DNA of 64,000 nucleotides from Tabrizicola sp. Lineage in GTDB: Bacteria; Pseudomonadota; Alphaproteobacteria; Rhodobacterales; Rhodobacteraceae. The notes beneath the pieces were generated by a model. The model ran no database searches. It saw only the letters and a list, made by a program, of their open reading frames with translations, and had not been told where the DNA came from. Shown here piece after piece: positions 43,005-52,072 of this stretch (its first letter is position 1; every line of letters begins with the position of its first letter). A program made the translations under genes and the position numbers. The stretch spans positions 1 through 64,000 of the forward strand of contig NZ_JAUXZE010000093.1 in NCBI RefSeq assembly GCF_030694085.1. Direction: 5' to 3'.

Positions 43005-44065
43005 TCGCCGCCCGCCGTACCGCTGTCGTCCCGCGCAACGGGGCCTTTTCGCGTCTTCGGATCGAGGACCTTGCCACCCCGGTTCTGCAATCCTGCCTCG
43101 TCGATGCAGGCATCGGGGCGGCCCAGGTTGACGAGGTCATCCTGTCCAACGCCCTGGGCGCAGGCGGCAACCCCGCCCGGCGCGTGGCGCTTGCCGCCGG
43201 ATTGCCCGAAACCGTGGCGGGCCTGACGATCGACCGGCAATGCGCGGGGGGGCTGGACGCGATCCTGCTGGCAAAAGCCCTTGTCGACTGCGGCGCCGCC
43301 GACGTTGTCCTGGCGGGGGGTGTCGAAAGCTATTCCCGTCGTCCGCTTCGCCTTGCGACCGACCCGGGGGGCGGCCCGCCCGCCGCCTATGACCAGGCCC
43401 CCTTTACCCCCTGGCCCGACCGCGACCCCGACATGGGCCAGGCCGCCGAAGCCCTTGCCCGCCGCCTGTCGATCCCGCGCAATCGGCAAGAGGCGTGGGC
43501 CGCGCAAAGCCACGCCAAGGCCTTGGTCGCTGATCTTGCCGCCGAAATCGTGGTCCTGAACGGGGTCGCCCGCGATGCCTTCCCGCGCGCGCTTGGCCCG
43601 GGGCTTCTTGCCCGTGCCCCGATCCTGACCGGCAGCATCACCGCCGCGACCGCCGCGGTCGCCGCCGATGCCGCCGCCGTCTGCCTTGTCGTTTCGGACC
43701 GGATCGCGCAGGGCAGGGGTCTTGCGCTTCTTGGCGGCGCGACCGTCGGCGGCAACCCGGAGGAACCCGGTCTCGCCCCCGTCGCCGCCATTCGCCGCAT
43801 CTGGGACGGAAGCGCGCTTCAGCAAGCCGAGATCATGGAAGCCTATGCCGTTCAGGCCCTTGCCGTGATCGACGCGGCGGGTCTCGACCCGCAGATCGTC
43901 AACCCGGGCGGCGGCGGTCTGGCGCGCGGCCACCCCATCGGCGCGTCGGGCGCGATCCTCGCGGTCCGGCTCTTTCACGGGTTGACGCAGGGCAGGGGCC
44001 TTGCCGCCATCGCGGCAGCGGGGGGGATCGGGACGGCGCTTCTGGTGGACGCCTCAGGCGCGTGA
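42992..44065 (+). CDS. Thiolase-family protein lacking two usual active-site residues (GTG start)
   Basis: A 357-residue protein of the acetyl-CoA acyltransferase fold. The nucleophile Cys is present in TIDRQCAGGLDAILLAKAL and the general-base His in ARGHPIGASGAILAVRLFH. But the usual NEAFA loop reads MEAYAVQAL and the second Cys of the C-terminal C-x-G-G motif is replaced (AAIAAAGGIGTALLV). It may therefore be a modified thiolase or a specialised condensing/cleaving enzyme. GTG at 42992 has GGAGG in front and overlaps the ligase end by 13 bp. Its stop lies 12 bp inside the end of convergent bioY. Confidence 0.82.
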   Translation: MARLIAARRTAVVPRNGAFSRLRIEDLATPVLQSCLVDAGIGAAQVDEVILSNALGAGGNPARRVALAAGLPETVAGLTIDRQCAGGLDAILLAKALVDCGAADVVLAGGVESYSRRPLRLATDPGGGPPAAYDQAPFTPWPDRDPDMGQAAEALARRLSIPRNRQEAWAAQSHAKALVADLAAEIVVLNGVARDAFPRALGPGLLARAPILTGSITAATAAVAADAAAVCLVVSDRIAQGRGLALLGGATVGGNPEEPGLAPVAAIRRIWDGSALQQAEIMEAYAVQALAVIDAAGLDPQIVNPGGGGLARGHPIGASGAILAVRLFHGLTQGRGLAAIAAAGGIGTALLVDASGA

Positions 44066-44596
44066 CAAAAGCGATGCGGGGCGCATCCGGGCCAGGCTTT
44101 GCGTCACCAGTCCCGCGATCACCGCCTTGACCGCATCGCCCGGCAGGAAGGCAAAGGACAGGAAGGCGGCTTCGGACAGGGTCTTGTCCAGCATCATCGC
44201 CATGCCGGTGATCCCGAAGACATAAAGCACCCCGATCCCGCCGATGACCGAAGCTGCGGTGGCCGCCACGGCGGGGGAAAGCGTCGTCCGCTCCATCACC
44301 CAGCCCGCGACGAAGGCGGCGACAGGAAAGCCGACCAGGAACCCGACGGACGGCCCGGCAAAGACTCCGATCCCGCCGCGCCCGCCCGACAGAAGGGGCA
44401 GGCCAGCCGCGACCAGCGCCAGAAACAGCAGCACCGCCAGGGCACCGCGCTTGGCGCCAAGCACCGTGCCGCACAGCATGATGCCCAGAGACTGCGCCGT
44501 GATCGGGACCCCCGCCGCAAGGTCAAGCTTCGGCACCAGTCCCAGAACTGCAATCAGGGCTGCGAAAAGGGCGACGTGCGTCAGGGTGCGTTCCAT
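44054..44596 (-). CDS. bioY: Biotin transporter substrate-binding subunit BioY
   Basis: A 180-residue, six-helix S component of an ECF transporter. The BioY signature GGRGGIGVFAGPSVGFLVGF is clear. It binds biotin in the membrane and works with BioM and BioN. GGAGG lies before the ATG at 44596. It is third in the operon bioM-bioN-bioY and converges on the thiolase gene with a 12-bp overlap. Confidence 0.93.
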   Translation of the reverse strand: MERTLTHVALFAALIAVLGLVPKLDLAAGVPITAQSLGIMLCGTVLGAKRGALAVLLFLALVAAGLPLLSGGRGGIGVFAGPSVGFLVGFPVAAFVAGWVMERTTLSPAVAATAASVIGGIGVLYVFGITGMAMMLDKTLSEAAFLSFAFLPGDAVKAVIAGLVTQSLARMRPASLLSRA

Positions 44597-44620
44597 ATGG
44601 TCCTCCGAAGGTCCTGCCCT

Positions 44621-45217
44621 TTAACCTGCTCCGCCACGCGCCCGCAAGGCTTCCGCCACCCGATCCGCATCGTCCAAGGCGGCCAGCGTTGCCGGAACCA
44701 TGATCCGCCAGCGCGGCGCGCGTGGGGAACGGGCGGTCCAGGATTGCCGGATCAGGCCCATCCGGTCCAGCATCACGGGAATGAACCTTATGACCAGCGC
44801 GAAGGCCAGCGCCAGCCGCCGTGGTGGCAGGATCGGCGACAGTGGCTTCGCGATCCGCTCGAACACGCCCAGCATGTCCGACAGCCGGGTGGTCATCGTG
44901 ACGAAATTCGCCAAGGCTACCGCAGACACCATCCGCAACAGGATCGCCGCACCCTGTGCGACCTCCGCGGTCCAGATATGCCAAAGGCCCACGATCAGCA
45001 CAAAGGGCCAAAGCGGCCAAAGCTGACGTAACGCGGATCCCGAAAACGCAACACCGCCGGTCAGATAAAGCAAGGCCGTCCCCGCCAGGGCCCCGCCCAG
45101 CAGCCAGGGTGATCCCACCAGGAAAAGCGCCGTTGTCCCGACGGCAACAACTGCCAGCTTTCCCCCAGCCGGCAGCCGGTGCGCCCAGGTCTCAACCGGC
45201 GAGGTCAGCGTCAGCAT
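44621..45217 (-). CDS. bioN: Biotin ECF transporter transmembrane T-component BioN
   Basis: A 198-residue membrane protein (ETWAHRLPAGGKLAVVAVGT, TTRLSDMLGVFERIAKPLSP, LAFALVIRFIPVMLDRMGLI, RAPRWRIMVPATLAALDDAD) matching the CbiQ/EcfT family, which couples the ATPase to BioY. Start at 45217 lies 26 bp inside the end of bioM; a longer open frame to 45346 overlaps bioM and is not the start. Confidence 0.88.
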   Translation of the reverse strand: MLTLTSPVETWAHRLPAGGKLAVVAVGTTALFLVGSPWLLGGALAGTALLYLTGGVAFSGSALRQLWPLWPFVLIVGLWHIWTAEVAQGAAILLRMVSAVALANFVTMTTRLSDMLGVFERIAKPLSPILPPRRLALAFALVIRFIPVMLDRMGLIRQSWTARSPRAPRWRIMVPATLAALDDADRVAEALRARGGAG

Positions 45218-45923
45218 CGCGCTCTCCGATACGGGCCATTTCGGCCGTGAAGGCAGGCAGAACCTCGGTCGGAGGAGCGTCCGCCACGATGCGCCCGGCT
45301 TCCAGCCAGATGACCCGGTCCGCCCCGACCAGATTGGCCGGGTCATGAGTGATGGTGATCAGCCGCTGCGGCAGCGCGGCAAAGCGGCGGGCCAGCCGGG
45401 CTTGCGTTGGCAGGTCCAGACCCGCCAGCGGCTCGTCAAGCAGGACCGTTTCGGGCTGCATCAGAAGCACCGACAGAAGACACAGGTAATGCCTTTGCCC
45501 CTGGCTCAGGCTCGTGACCGGAGCCTTCGCCCAATGGGCGCGGCCCTCGGTCCGCAGAAGTGCGGCCACTCGCTTGTCAGCTTCGAGCGCACTTGCGCCC
45601 TGCTGCCGCAGGCCGAAGGCAAGTTCCTCCTCGACAGTGGGGAACAGGATCTGGTGATCGGGATTCTGGAACAGGATGCCCAGCAAGGCCAATGCGGCCT
45701 TTCGGTCGGTGAATGGGTCAGCGCCGTTCACCCGGACAGTCCCCGCATCCGGCGCGATCAGCCCGGCGATCAGGCGCAGAAGGGTGGTCTTGCCCGATCC
45801 GTTCCGGCCAAGGACCCCGATCCGGGCTTCCGTCAGCCGCAGGCTCAGACCGTCCAGCACCGGGCGACCGCCAAGGGTGACGCGGACAGAGGAAAGCTCG
45901 ATGCCTGGGGAAAGGTCGGACAT
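45192..45923 (-). CDS. bioM: Biotin ECF transporter ATPase BioM
   Basis: The 243-residue ATPase has Walker A GRNGSGKTT, Q-loop in LFQNPDHQILFPTVEEELAF, signature LSQGQRHYLCLLSVL and Walker B ETVLLDEPLAGLDLPTQARL, as in EcfA/CbiO proteins. The QNPDHQ segment is typical of this class. First gene of bioMNY; it drives biotin uptake. Confidence 0.92.
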   Translation of the reverse strand: MSDLSPGIELSSVRVTLGGRPVLDGLSLRLTEARIGVLGRNGSGKTTLLRLIAGLIAPDAGTVRVNGADPFTDRKAALALLGILFQNPDHQILFPTVEEELAFGLRQQGASALEADKRVAALLRTEGRAHWAKAPVTSLSQGQRHYLCLLSVLLMQPETVLLDEPLAGLDLPTQARLARRFAALPQRLITITHDPANLVGADRVIWLEAGRIVADAPPTEVLPAFTAEMARIGERDADADLAG

Positions 45924-45985
45924 ATGCGGCCTGGATGCGGATTACCCGCCTTCTAGCCGCTTCACCCCTTGTCCGAAAGGGGTCT

Positions 45986-46013
45986 GCCCCGGCCCACAAA
46001 AGGGGGCCGGGGC
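45986..46013. terminator. 10-bp GC hairpin after lipoprotein gene
   Basis: GCCCCGGCCC, 8-base loop, GGGCCGGGGC, lying 7 bp beyond the stop of the leftward lipoprotein gene and before the bioM start. Read leftward it is a strong stem without a T-run. Confidence 0.65.
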
Positions 46014-46020
46014 GAAGGTC

Positions 46021-46287
46021 TTAGCGGCAGTCCGCGATGAAGCGATTGCCATACTGGTCGCGGTAGTAGCACTTGCCGGTGCGCTGCGGCACGGGGCCAA
46101 GCAGCTGCGAGGCGGCCACACCGACCACGGCGCCGACGATGGCGCCCTTTTCGCGGTCGTCACCCGACGACACCGCCGCGCCGACGGCAGCGCCGCCCAC
46201 GGCACCCAGCGCCGCATTCTGCTCGGCAGGCGTGCAGGCCGCGATCGGCAGGGCCAGAAGGGGAAGGGTCAGAAGGAAACGTTTCAT
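46021..46287 (-). CDS. Small glycine-zipper lipoprotein
   Basis: An 88-residue product with a lipoprotein signal (MKRFLLTLPLLALPIAAC, lipidated Cys18) and a glycine-zipper region (ALGAVGGAAVGAAVSSG, GAIVGAVVGVAASQLLG), as in the 17-kDa antigen/Rick_17kDa type outer membrane lipoproteins. The C-terminal CYYRDQYGNRFIADC may form a disulfide. Start at 46287 is required to place the signal; longer upstream frame is rejected. Confidence 0.8.
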   Translation of the reverse strand: MKRFLLTLPLLALPIAACTPAEQNAALGAVGGAAVGAAVSSGDDREKGAIVGAVVGVAASQLLGPVPQRTGKCYYRDQYGNRFIADCR

Positions 46288-46435
46288 GGTCTTTTGCTCC
46301 AAAGCTGAGTCTGCGGACGGACAGTATCTGTCTGACCCCCGCCTTGCTCCAGGAAATTGGCGCAATGCGCGGAAACCGACCGATCCGTTGCTGTGCCTAC
46401 AACCCGCGACGGGCCAAACGGTTCCGCCTTGGCCT

Positions 46436-47710
46436 CTATTGCCGTGCCGCGGTGACGGAAGCTTCCAGAATGTCCATCGCTTCGGCAAAATGGGCGTCAG
46501 GAATGGTGATTGGCGCCAAAAAGCGAACAACGTTGCCGTATACCCCGCAGGTCAGCAGCAGAAGCCCACGCTTCAGCGCCTCCAGTCGGACCCGGCCGGT
46601 GAAGCCTGCATCCGGTTCCTTGGTGCCCGGATTTGCGAATTCCACCGCCACCATGAAGCCCGGCCCGCGGATGTCGACGATCTCCGGCGCCGTCGCCCGG
46701 ATCGCCTCCAGCCTTTGCTTCAGCCTGGAGCCAAGCTCGTTTGCCCGGGCACAGAGGTCTTCCTCCTCGATCACGTCCAGCACGGCGTTCGCCGCCGCGA
46801 TCCCCAGTGGGTTGCCGGCATAGGTCCCGCCCAGCCCGCCCGGGTTGGCGGCATCCATCAGCTCGGCGCGGCCGGTGACGGCGGCCAGTGGCAGGCCCCC
46901 CGCAAGACCCTTGGCCATCGTCGTCAGGTCCGCTGCCACGCCATGTGCCTCCATCGCGAACAGCGCCCCGGTCCGCGCAAAGCCCGTCTGCACCTCGTCG
47001 GCGATCATCACGATACCATGCTGGTCGCACAAGCTGCGGATCGCCTTCACCAGGTCTGTCGGGGCCGGGTAGAACCCGCCTTCGCCCTGCACGGGTTCGA
47101 AGATGATCGCCGCCACCCGGGCCGGGTCGAGGTCGGCCTTGAACAGCTTTTCGATCCCCGCCATCGCGTCCTTGGTCGAAATCCCGTGGACGTCCATCGG
47201 GAAGGGCACGTGGAAGACATCAGGCATCATCGCGCCGAAGCCCTTCTTGTAGGGCTCGACCTTGCCGGTCAGGCTCATCCCCATGAAGGTCCGGCCGTGG
47301 AAACCGCCGCCGAAGGCGATGACGGCGTTGCGCCCCGTGGCGATGCGGGCAATCTTGATCGCGTTCTCGCAGGCTTCTGCGCCGGTGGTGACGAAGATCG
47401 TCTTCTTCTTCCAGGGGCCAGGCACCTTCTCATTCAGCCGTTCCGCAAGGCGGATGTAGTTCTCGTAGGGCATGACCTGGTGGCAGGTGTGGGTGAACTT
47501 GGTCATCTGGTTCGCCACCGCCGCCATCACCTTCGGGTGGCAATGCCCGGTGTTCACCACGGCGATCCCGGCGGCGAAGTCGATGTAGCGGTTGCCCTCG
47601 ATGTCCCAGACTTCGGAATTCAGCGCCCGATCCGCGTAGATCTGCGTCATCATCCCCACCCCGCGCGAGATGGCATCGTCGCGGCGCTTGGCTACTTCGG
47701 CGTTCAGCAT
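46436..47710 (-). CDS. gabT: 4-aminobutyrate aminotransferase (class III)
   Basis: The 424-residue PLP enzyme has NRYIDFAAGIAVVNTGHCHP, the VTTGAEACENAIKIAR cofactor loop, GGGFHGRTFMGMSLTGK, FEPVQGEGGFYP, the IADEVQTGFARTGALFAMEA Asp, and the PLP-Lys in TTMAKGLAGGLPLAAVTGRA. It transfers the amino group of GABA (or another omega-amino acid) to 2-oxoglutarate. Normal length. No gabD beside it. Confidence 0.92.
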   Translation of the reverse strand: MLNAEVAKRRDDAISRGVGMMTQIYADRALNSEVWDIEGNRYIDFAAGIAVVNTGHCHPKVMAAVANQMTKFTHTCHQVMPYENYIRLAERLNEKVPGPWKKKTIFVTTGAEACENAIKIARIATGRNAVIAFGGGFHGRTFMGMSLTGKVEPYKKGFGAMMPDVFHVPFPMDVHGISTKDAMAGIEKLFKADLDPARVAAIIFEPVQGEGGFYPAPTDLVKAIRSLCDQHGIVMIADEVQTGFARTGALFAMEAHGVAADLTTMAKGLAGGLPLAAVTGRAELMDAANPGGLGGTYAGNPLGIAAANAVLDVIEEEDLCARANELGSRLKQRLEAIRATAPEIVDIRGPGFMVAVEFANPGTKEPDAGFTGRVRLEALKRGLLLLTCGVYGNVVRFLAPITIPDAHFAEAMDILEASVTAARQ

Positions 47711-47885
47711 GGTTCCGGCTCCCTGAAGGACCCCGCCCGAGTCGTTTGTCTGGCCCCAGGGTCACGTTGTGGCCATTTGATCAAATAACCGGCGCGCTTT
47801 CAAGGCTGAGCGACGTCAGACCGCGTTCAGACTTCATTAACCAGTCCAGTGGCAGAGTGCCCAGGCGAACGAGGCGAGGCAACGG

Positions 47886-49037
47886 ATGGCGGACGGGCAG
47901 CTTTCGAACCCCACACACCCCACACCCCCAACGAAGGATGAGCGTCTGGACCGGCTCCGCCTCGTTCGCTCCCGTCGCGTGGGGGCCGTGACCTTTCATC
48001 GGCTCATGGCCGAATATGGGGATGCCCGCGCGGCGCTTGCGGCTCTGCCGGGCATCGCCAGGGCCGCCGGTGTCGAGGACTATGAAATCTGCCCGATGGG
48101 CGTCATCCAGGCCGAGCTGAAACAGGGCCGGGCGCTTGGGGCGACGCTTCTGGTGCATGGCGAACCCGATTATCCGCACGCGCTCATGGACATCCCCGAT
48201 GCGCCCCCCGTGCTTTGGGCCTTGGGCGACATCTCCCTGTTGAACCGGCCCGCCATCGGAATGGTCGGCGCCCGCAACGCCTCTTCCCTCGGCGTCCGCA
48301 TGGCTCGCCGTCTGGGAACCGGGCTATCAGATGCGCGCTTTACCGTCGTCTCCGGTCTTGCCCGCGGCATCGATTCCGCAGCCCATGAAGCCGCATTGGA
48401 GGGTCCGGGTCGCACCATCGCCGTCATGGCTGGCGGGATCGACGTGATCTATCCGCCCGAAAATGCTGCCCTCGCGGCTGCCATTGACGCTGCCGGCTGC
48501 CGGGTCAGTGAACACCCCCCCGGATTGGAACCGCAGGCCCGCCACTTCCCGATGCGCAACAGGATCGTCGCAGGCCTGTCACGTGCCGTCGTGGTCGTCG
48601 AAGCCGCCGCGAAATCCGGCAGTCTGATCACCGCCCGCGCCGCGCTCGATTATGGGCGCGAGGTCATGTCCGTCCCCGGCCATCCCTTCGACGCCCGTGC
48701 CTCGGGCTGCAATATCCTGATCCGGGACGGTGCGCTGCTGATCCGCAGCCCGCAGGACGTGCTGGAGGCCCTTGGCGCTCCCAGCGATGGCGCACCCGAA
48801 CCCGAGATTCGTCTGCCCCCGATTCCCGGTCCCGCCGCGCCCCGGCGTCCGCTGAAAGAGGTGGCGCTTCTTCATTCGATGATCCTCGATCGCCTCGGCC
48901 CCAGTCCCTTGGCCGAAGATCAGCTCATGCGCGACCTGAATGTTACCCCGGCCCAACTTGCGCCCGAACTTCTGACGCTGGAACTTGACGGCCGCATCGC
49001 GCGCCAACCAGGGGGCCTTCTGGCGCGGGTGGAGTAG
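47886..49037 (+). CDS. dprA: DNA-processing protein DprA
   Basis: The 383-residue protein binds single-stranded DNA and loads RecA during natural transformation. The Rossmann-like core is seen in IGMVGARNASSLGVRMARRL, TVVSGLARGIDSAAHEAAL, IAVMAGGIDVIYPPENAALA and the C-terminal winged helix in QLMRDLNVTPAQLAPELLTL. The stop TAG is part of a GTAGGGTGGGC hairpin. Confidence 0.92.
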   Translation: MADGQLSNPTHPTPPTKDERLDRLRLVRSRRVGAVTFHRLMAEYGDARAALAALPGIARAAGVEDYEICPMGVIQAELKQGRALGATLLVHGEPDYPHALMDIPDAPPVLWALGDISLLNRPAIGMVGARNASSLGVRMARRLGTGLSDARFTVVSGLARGIDSAAHEAALEGPGRTIAVMAGGIDVIYPPENAALAAAIDAAGCRVSEHPPGLEPQARHFPMRNRIVAGLSRAVVVVEAAAKSGSLITARAALDYGREVMSVPGHPFDARASGCNILIRDGALLIRSPQDVLEALGAPSDGAPEPEIRLPPIPGPAAPRRPLKEVALLHSMILDRLGPSPLAEDQLMRDLNVTPAQLAPELLTLELDGRIARQPGGLLARVE

Positions 49038-49056
49038 GGTGGGCGATCCGCCCACC
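49034..49056. terminator. Hairpin at the dprA stop codon (GTAGGGTGGGC repeat, copy 3)
   Basis: GTAGGGTGGGCGATC then CGCCCACC; 8-bp perfect core (49038-49045 with 49049-49056). The TAG is the dprA stop codon. Related to copies at 24214 and 32221. Confidence 0.65.
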
Positions 49057-49377
49057 GCCCGATCGAAAAGCCGATTCGGCAGTTTTGGTTAACGCTGCCC
49101 GTGCCAGACGCGCGTATGTATGGAATACAGACGGAAACCATACGCCTGCCATACCTGAGATTTTCTCAGGAAAGCCCGGTTTAATCCTGCGTTCCCAGGC
49201 ATTTGCATCGCCCGCCCCTCTCCCCGTCCCGGTGTTGCGCCGTTCCGCCTTCACCATTGCGAAACCATCGCCGCCCACCTTCCCGCTCCAAGCCTTCCCA
49301 ACCCCCCCGGTTGACAACGCCGGTCCGACACCCCCATGTTGCCCCGCCATTTGCCGGGCGCGGGAGTTTCAGGAAAT
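49057..49377. other. 321-bp dprA-topA intergenic region
   Basis: No gene seen. It contains a hairpin CCTGAGA/TCTCAGG with a 3-base loop (49154-49170) and an inverted repeat GTATGG (49118) / CCATAC (49138). The topA promoter presumably lies in the right half. Confidence 0.5.
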
Positions 49378-51969
49378 ATGCCAGTCGTCGTCGTCGAATC
49401 CCCCGCCAAGGCCAAGACAATCAACAAATATCTCGGCCCGGACTTCGTGGTCCTTGCTTCCTACGGCCACGTGCGGGACCTGCCGGCGAAGGACGGCTCA
49501 GTCGACCCCGACCAGGGATTCGAGATGCTGTGGGAAGTCGCGCCCGAGTCGAAAAAGCACATCCGTGCGATCACCGAGGCACTGAAGACCGACGACACCC
49601 TGATCCTCGCCACCGACCCCGACCGCGAGGGGGAGGCAATCAGCTGGCACCTGAAGGAAGCCCTGCAAAGCAGCCTGAAGAAAGGGAAAAAAGTCGCCCG
49701 CGTCACCTTCAACGCCATCACCAAGGACGCGGTGACCAAGGCAATGAAGGAACCCCGCGACATCGATACACCGCTTGTCGAGGCTTACCTTGCCCGTCGC
49801 GCGCTGGACTACCTTGTCGGCTTCACCCTCTCTCCCGTCCTCTGGCGCAAGCTTCCGGGTGCCAAATCGGCCGGTCGCGTGCAATCCGTCTGCCTCCGCC
49901 TGATCGTCGAGCGCGAGATGGAAGTCGAGGCCTTCAAGGCCCAGGAATACTGGACCGTCAAGGCCATCTTCCGCACCCCCCGCGGCCAGGAGTTCGAGGC
50001 CGGGATGGTCACTCTTGGGGGCAAGAAGCTGACCAAGTTCGACATCCCCACCGCCACGGCAGCCGAACTGGCTGTTCAGGCCGCAAAGCACCGCGATTTC
50101 AAGGTGATGGCGGTCGAATCGAAGCCTGCCACTCGCAACCCCTGGCCGCCCTTCATGACCTCCACCCTTCAGCAGGAGGCCTCCCGCAAGTACGGCATGG
50201 GTGCCAAGCAATGCATGAATGCCGCGCAACGCCTGTATGAGGCGGGGTACATTACCTACATGCGGACCGACGGCATCGACATGGCCCCCGAAGCGGTGAT
50301 GGCCACCCGAGACGAGATCAAGCGGCGCTTCGGGGCGGATTACGTCCCCGACAGCCCGCGCATGTACAAGAACAAGGCAAAGAACGCGCAGGAAGCCCAC
50401 GAATGTATCCGGCCGACGGACATGGGGCTCGGGCCGGAAAAGATCCGGGTCGAGGATGACCAGCGCAAGCTTTACGACCTGATCTGGAAGCGGACGATTT
50501 CTTCGCAGATGGCCGCCGCCCGGCTGGAGCGGACGGCCGTCGATGTCGCCTCGCCGGATGGTGAGGTGGCGTTCCGCGCGAACGGGCAGGTGGTGCTGTT
50601 CGACGGCTACCTCAAGGTCTACGACCAGGGCCGCGATGACGAGGATGACGAGGAAGGCCGCCTGCCGCAGGTCATGCAGGGCGAGAGGCTCGACAAGGGC
50701 GGCGTCACGCCCGAGCAGCATTTTACCCAGCCGCCGCCCCGCTACACCGAGGCGACGCTGGTCAAGCGGATGGAAGAGCTGGGGATCGGGCGGCCCTCGA
50801 CCTATGCCTCGATCCTGACCACGATCGTTGATCGCGAATACGTGCGGAAGGACAAGAACCGCCTTTTCCCCGAGGACAAGGGGCGGCTGGTCACGGCCTT
50901 CCTGTCGAACTTCTTCCACCGCTATGTCGAGTACGATTTCACTGCGGACCTGGAGGCGCAGCTTGATGACGTCTCGGCCGGCGAGCGCGATTACAAGGAT
51001 GTTCTGGCCCGCTTCTGGCGCGATTTCTCGGCAGCCGTGGCCGAAACTGCGGACCTGCGGATCGGTGAGGTCCTGGAGAAGCTGGACGAGTTCCTTGCCC
51101 CGCATCTCTACCCCGCGCGGGCCGATGGCAGCGACCCGCGTGTCTGCCCGACCTGCGGGACGGGGCGGCTGCATCTCAAGACGGCGCGGTCGGGAGGCGC
51201 CTTCATCGGCTGCGGCAACTATCCTGAGTGCCGTTATACACGTCCTTTGGCGGGGGATGCGGAGTCGGTCGCCTCGGATGGACGGATCCTGGGTCAGGAC
51301 GAGAATGGCGTGGAGATCAGCCTGCGCGCCGGGCGGTTCGGGCCGTATGTGCAGCGCGGTGAGGCGTCGGAGGCTCATCCGAAGCCAGACCGGGCCAGCC
51401 TGCCGAAGGGCTGGACGCCGGACGGGCTGACGCTGGAGCGGGCCTTGCAGCTTCTGTCCCTGCCGCGCGAGGTGGGCAAGCATCCCGAGGATGGCGTGCT
51501 GGTCGAGGCGGGGATCGGGCGGTTCGGGCCCTATGTGAAGCATGGGTCTGTCTATGCCAACATTCCGGACGTGGAGGAGGTCTTCACCATCGGGATGAAC
51601 CGGGCTGTCGAAGTGCTGGCCCAGAAGCTGGCCGGGCGGCGCGGAGGGGCGGCGAAGGCCGGGCCGTTGAAGGTTCTCGGGGCGCATCCTGACGGGGGCG
51701 AGGTCCAGGTCATGCCGGGCAAATACGGGCCCTATGTGAAGTGGGAGAAGGTCAACGCGACCCTGCCCAAGGGCGTGGAGCCGGAGGCGGTCACACTGGA
51801 GGAGGCTCTGGTCCTGATCGCCGAGAAGGCGGGCAAGTCGGGGGGCAAGAAGAAGGCCGCGCCGAAGAAGGCGGCGGCAGCGAAGGCCCCGGCTGCCAAG
51901 AAGGCGGCCCCGAAGAAGGCGGCGGCGAAGAAGGCCCCGGCGAAGAAGAAGGCTGCGGCGGCGGAGTAA
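49378..51969 (+). CDS. topA: DNA topoisomerase I
   Basis: The 863-residue type IA topoisomerase relaxes negative supercoils. Toprim domain: VVVESPAKAKTINKYLG and ATDPDREGEAISWHLKEAL; active-site Tyr in GYITYMRTDG (about residue 295); DNA-gate region ARLERTAVDVASPDGEV. One zinc-ribbon (CPTCGTGRLHLKTARSG then FIGCGNYPEC) and three shorter C-terminal repeats (SLRAGRFGPYVQRGE and similar). The C-terminus is a long Lys/Ala-rich tail typical of alphaproteobacterial TopA. ATG 49378 gives the conserved MPVVVVESPAKAK start. Confidence 0.96.
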   Translation: MPVVVVESPAKAKTINKYLGPDFVVLASYGHVRDLPAKDGSVDPDQGFEMLWEVAPESKKHIRAITEALKTDDTLILATDPDREGEAISWHLKEALQSSLKKGKKVARVTFNAITKDAVTKAMKEPRDIDTPLVEAYLARRALDYLVGFTLSPVLWRKLPGAKSAGRVQSVCLRLIVEREMEVEAFKAQEYWTVKAIFRTPRGQEFEAGMVTLGGKKLTKFDIPTATAAELAVQAAKHRDFKVMAVESKPATRNPWPPFMTSTLQQEASRKYGMGAKQCMNAAQRLYEAGYITYMRTDGIDMAPEAVMATRDEIKRRFGADYVPDSPRMYKNKAKNAQEAHECIRPTDMGLGPEKIRVEDDQRKLYDLIWKRTISSQMAAARLERTAVDVASPDGEVAFRANGQVVLFDGYLKVYDQGRDDEDDEEGRLPQVMQGERLDKGGVTPEQHFTQPPPRYTEATLVKRMEELGIGRPSTYASILTTIVDREYVRKDKNRLFPEDKGRLVTAFLSNFFHRYVEYDFTADLEAQLDDVSAGERDYKDVLARFWRDFSAAVAETADLRIGEVLEKLDEFLAPHLYPARADGSDPRVCPTCGTGRLHLKTARSGGAFIGCGNYPECRYTRPLAGDAESVASDGRILGQDENGVEISLRAGRFGPYVQRGEASEAHPKPDRASLPKGWTPDGLTLERALQLLSLPREVGKHPEDGVLVEAGIGRFGPYVKHGSVYANIPDVEEVFTIGMNRAVEVLAQKLAGRRGGAAKAGPLKVLGAHPDGGEVQVMPGKYGPYVKWEKVNATLPKGVEPEAVTLEEALVLIAEKAGKSGGKKKAAPKKAAAAKAPAAKKAAPKKAAAKKAPAKKKAAAAE

Positions 51970-51988
51970 GTGTCCACGGTGGACACTT
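51968..51988. terminator. 10-bp palindromic hairpin after topA
   Basis: AAGTGTCCAC-G-GTGGACACTT begins in the topA stop codon (TAAG). Same core as 27618-27632. Confidence 0.65.
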
Positions 51989-52072
51989 TCTGGAATCCTT
52001 TTGAATCCAAAGGCTTGGGTTTTCCTGTTTACCTGGTCTTAACTTTTGGGACCGGCCTGAAACAGCGGTTCG

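Noticed and set aside
49498..51687. 729-codon open frame antisense to topA
   Set aside because: Shadow of topA codon bias; no recognisable motifs.
51840..51966. Lys/Ala-rich repeats at the topA 3' end as tandem-repeat locus
   Set aside because: A Lys/Ala-rich tail is usual in alphaproteobacterial TopA; no unit repeat at DNA level.
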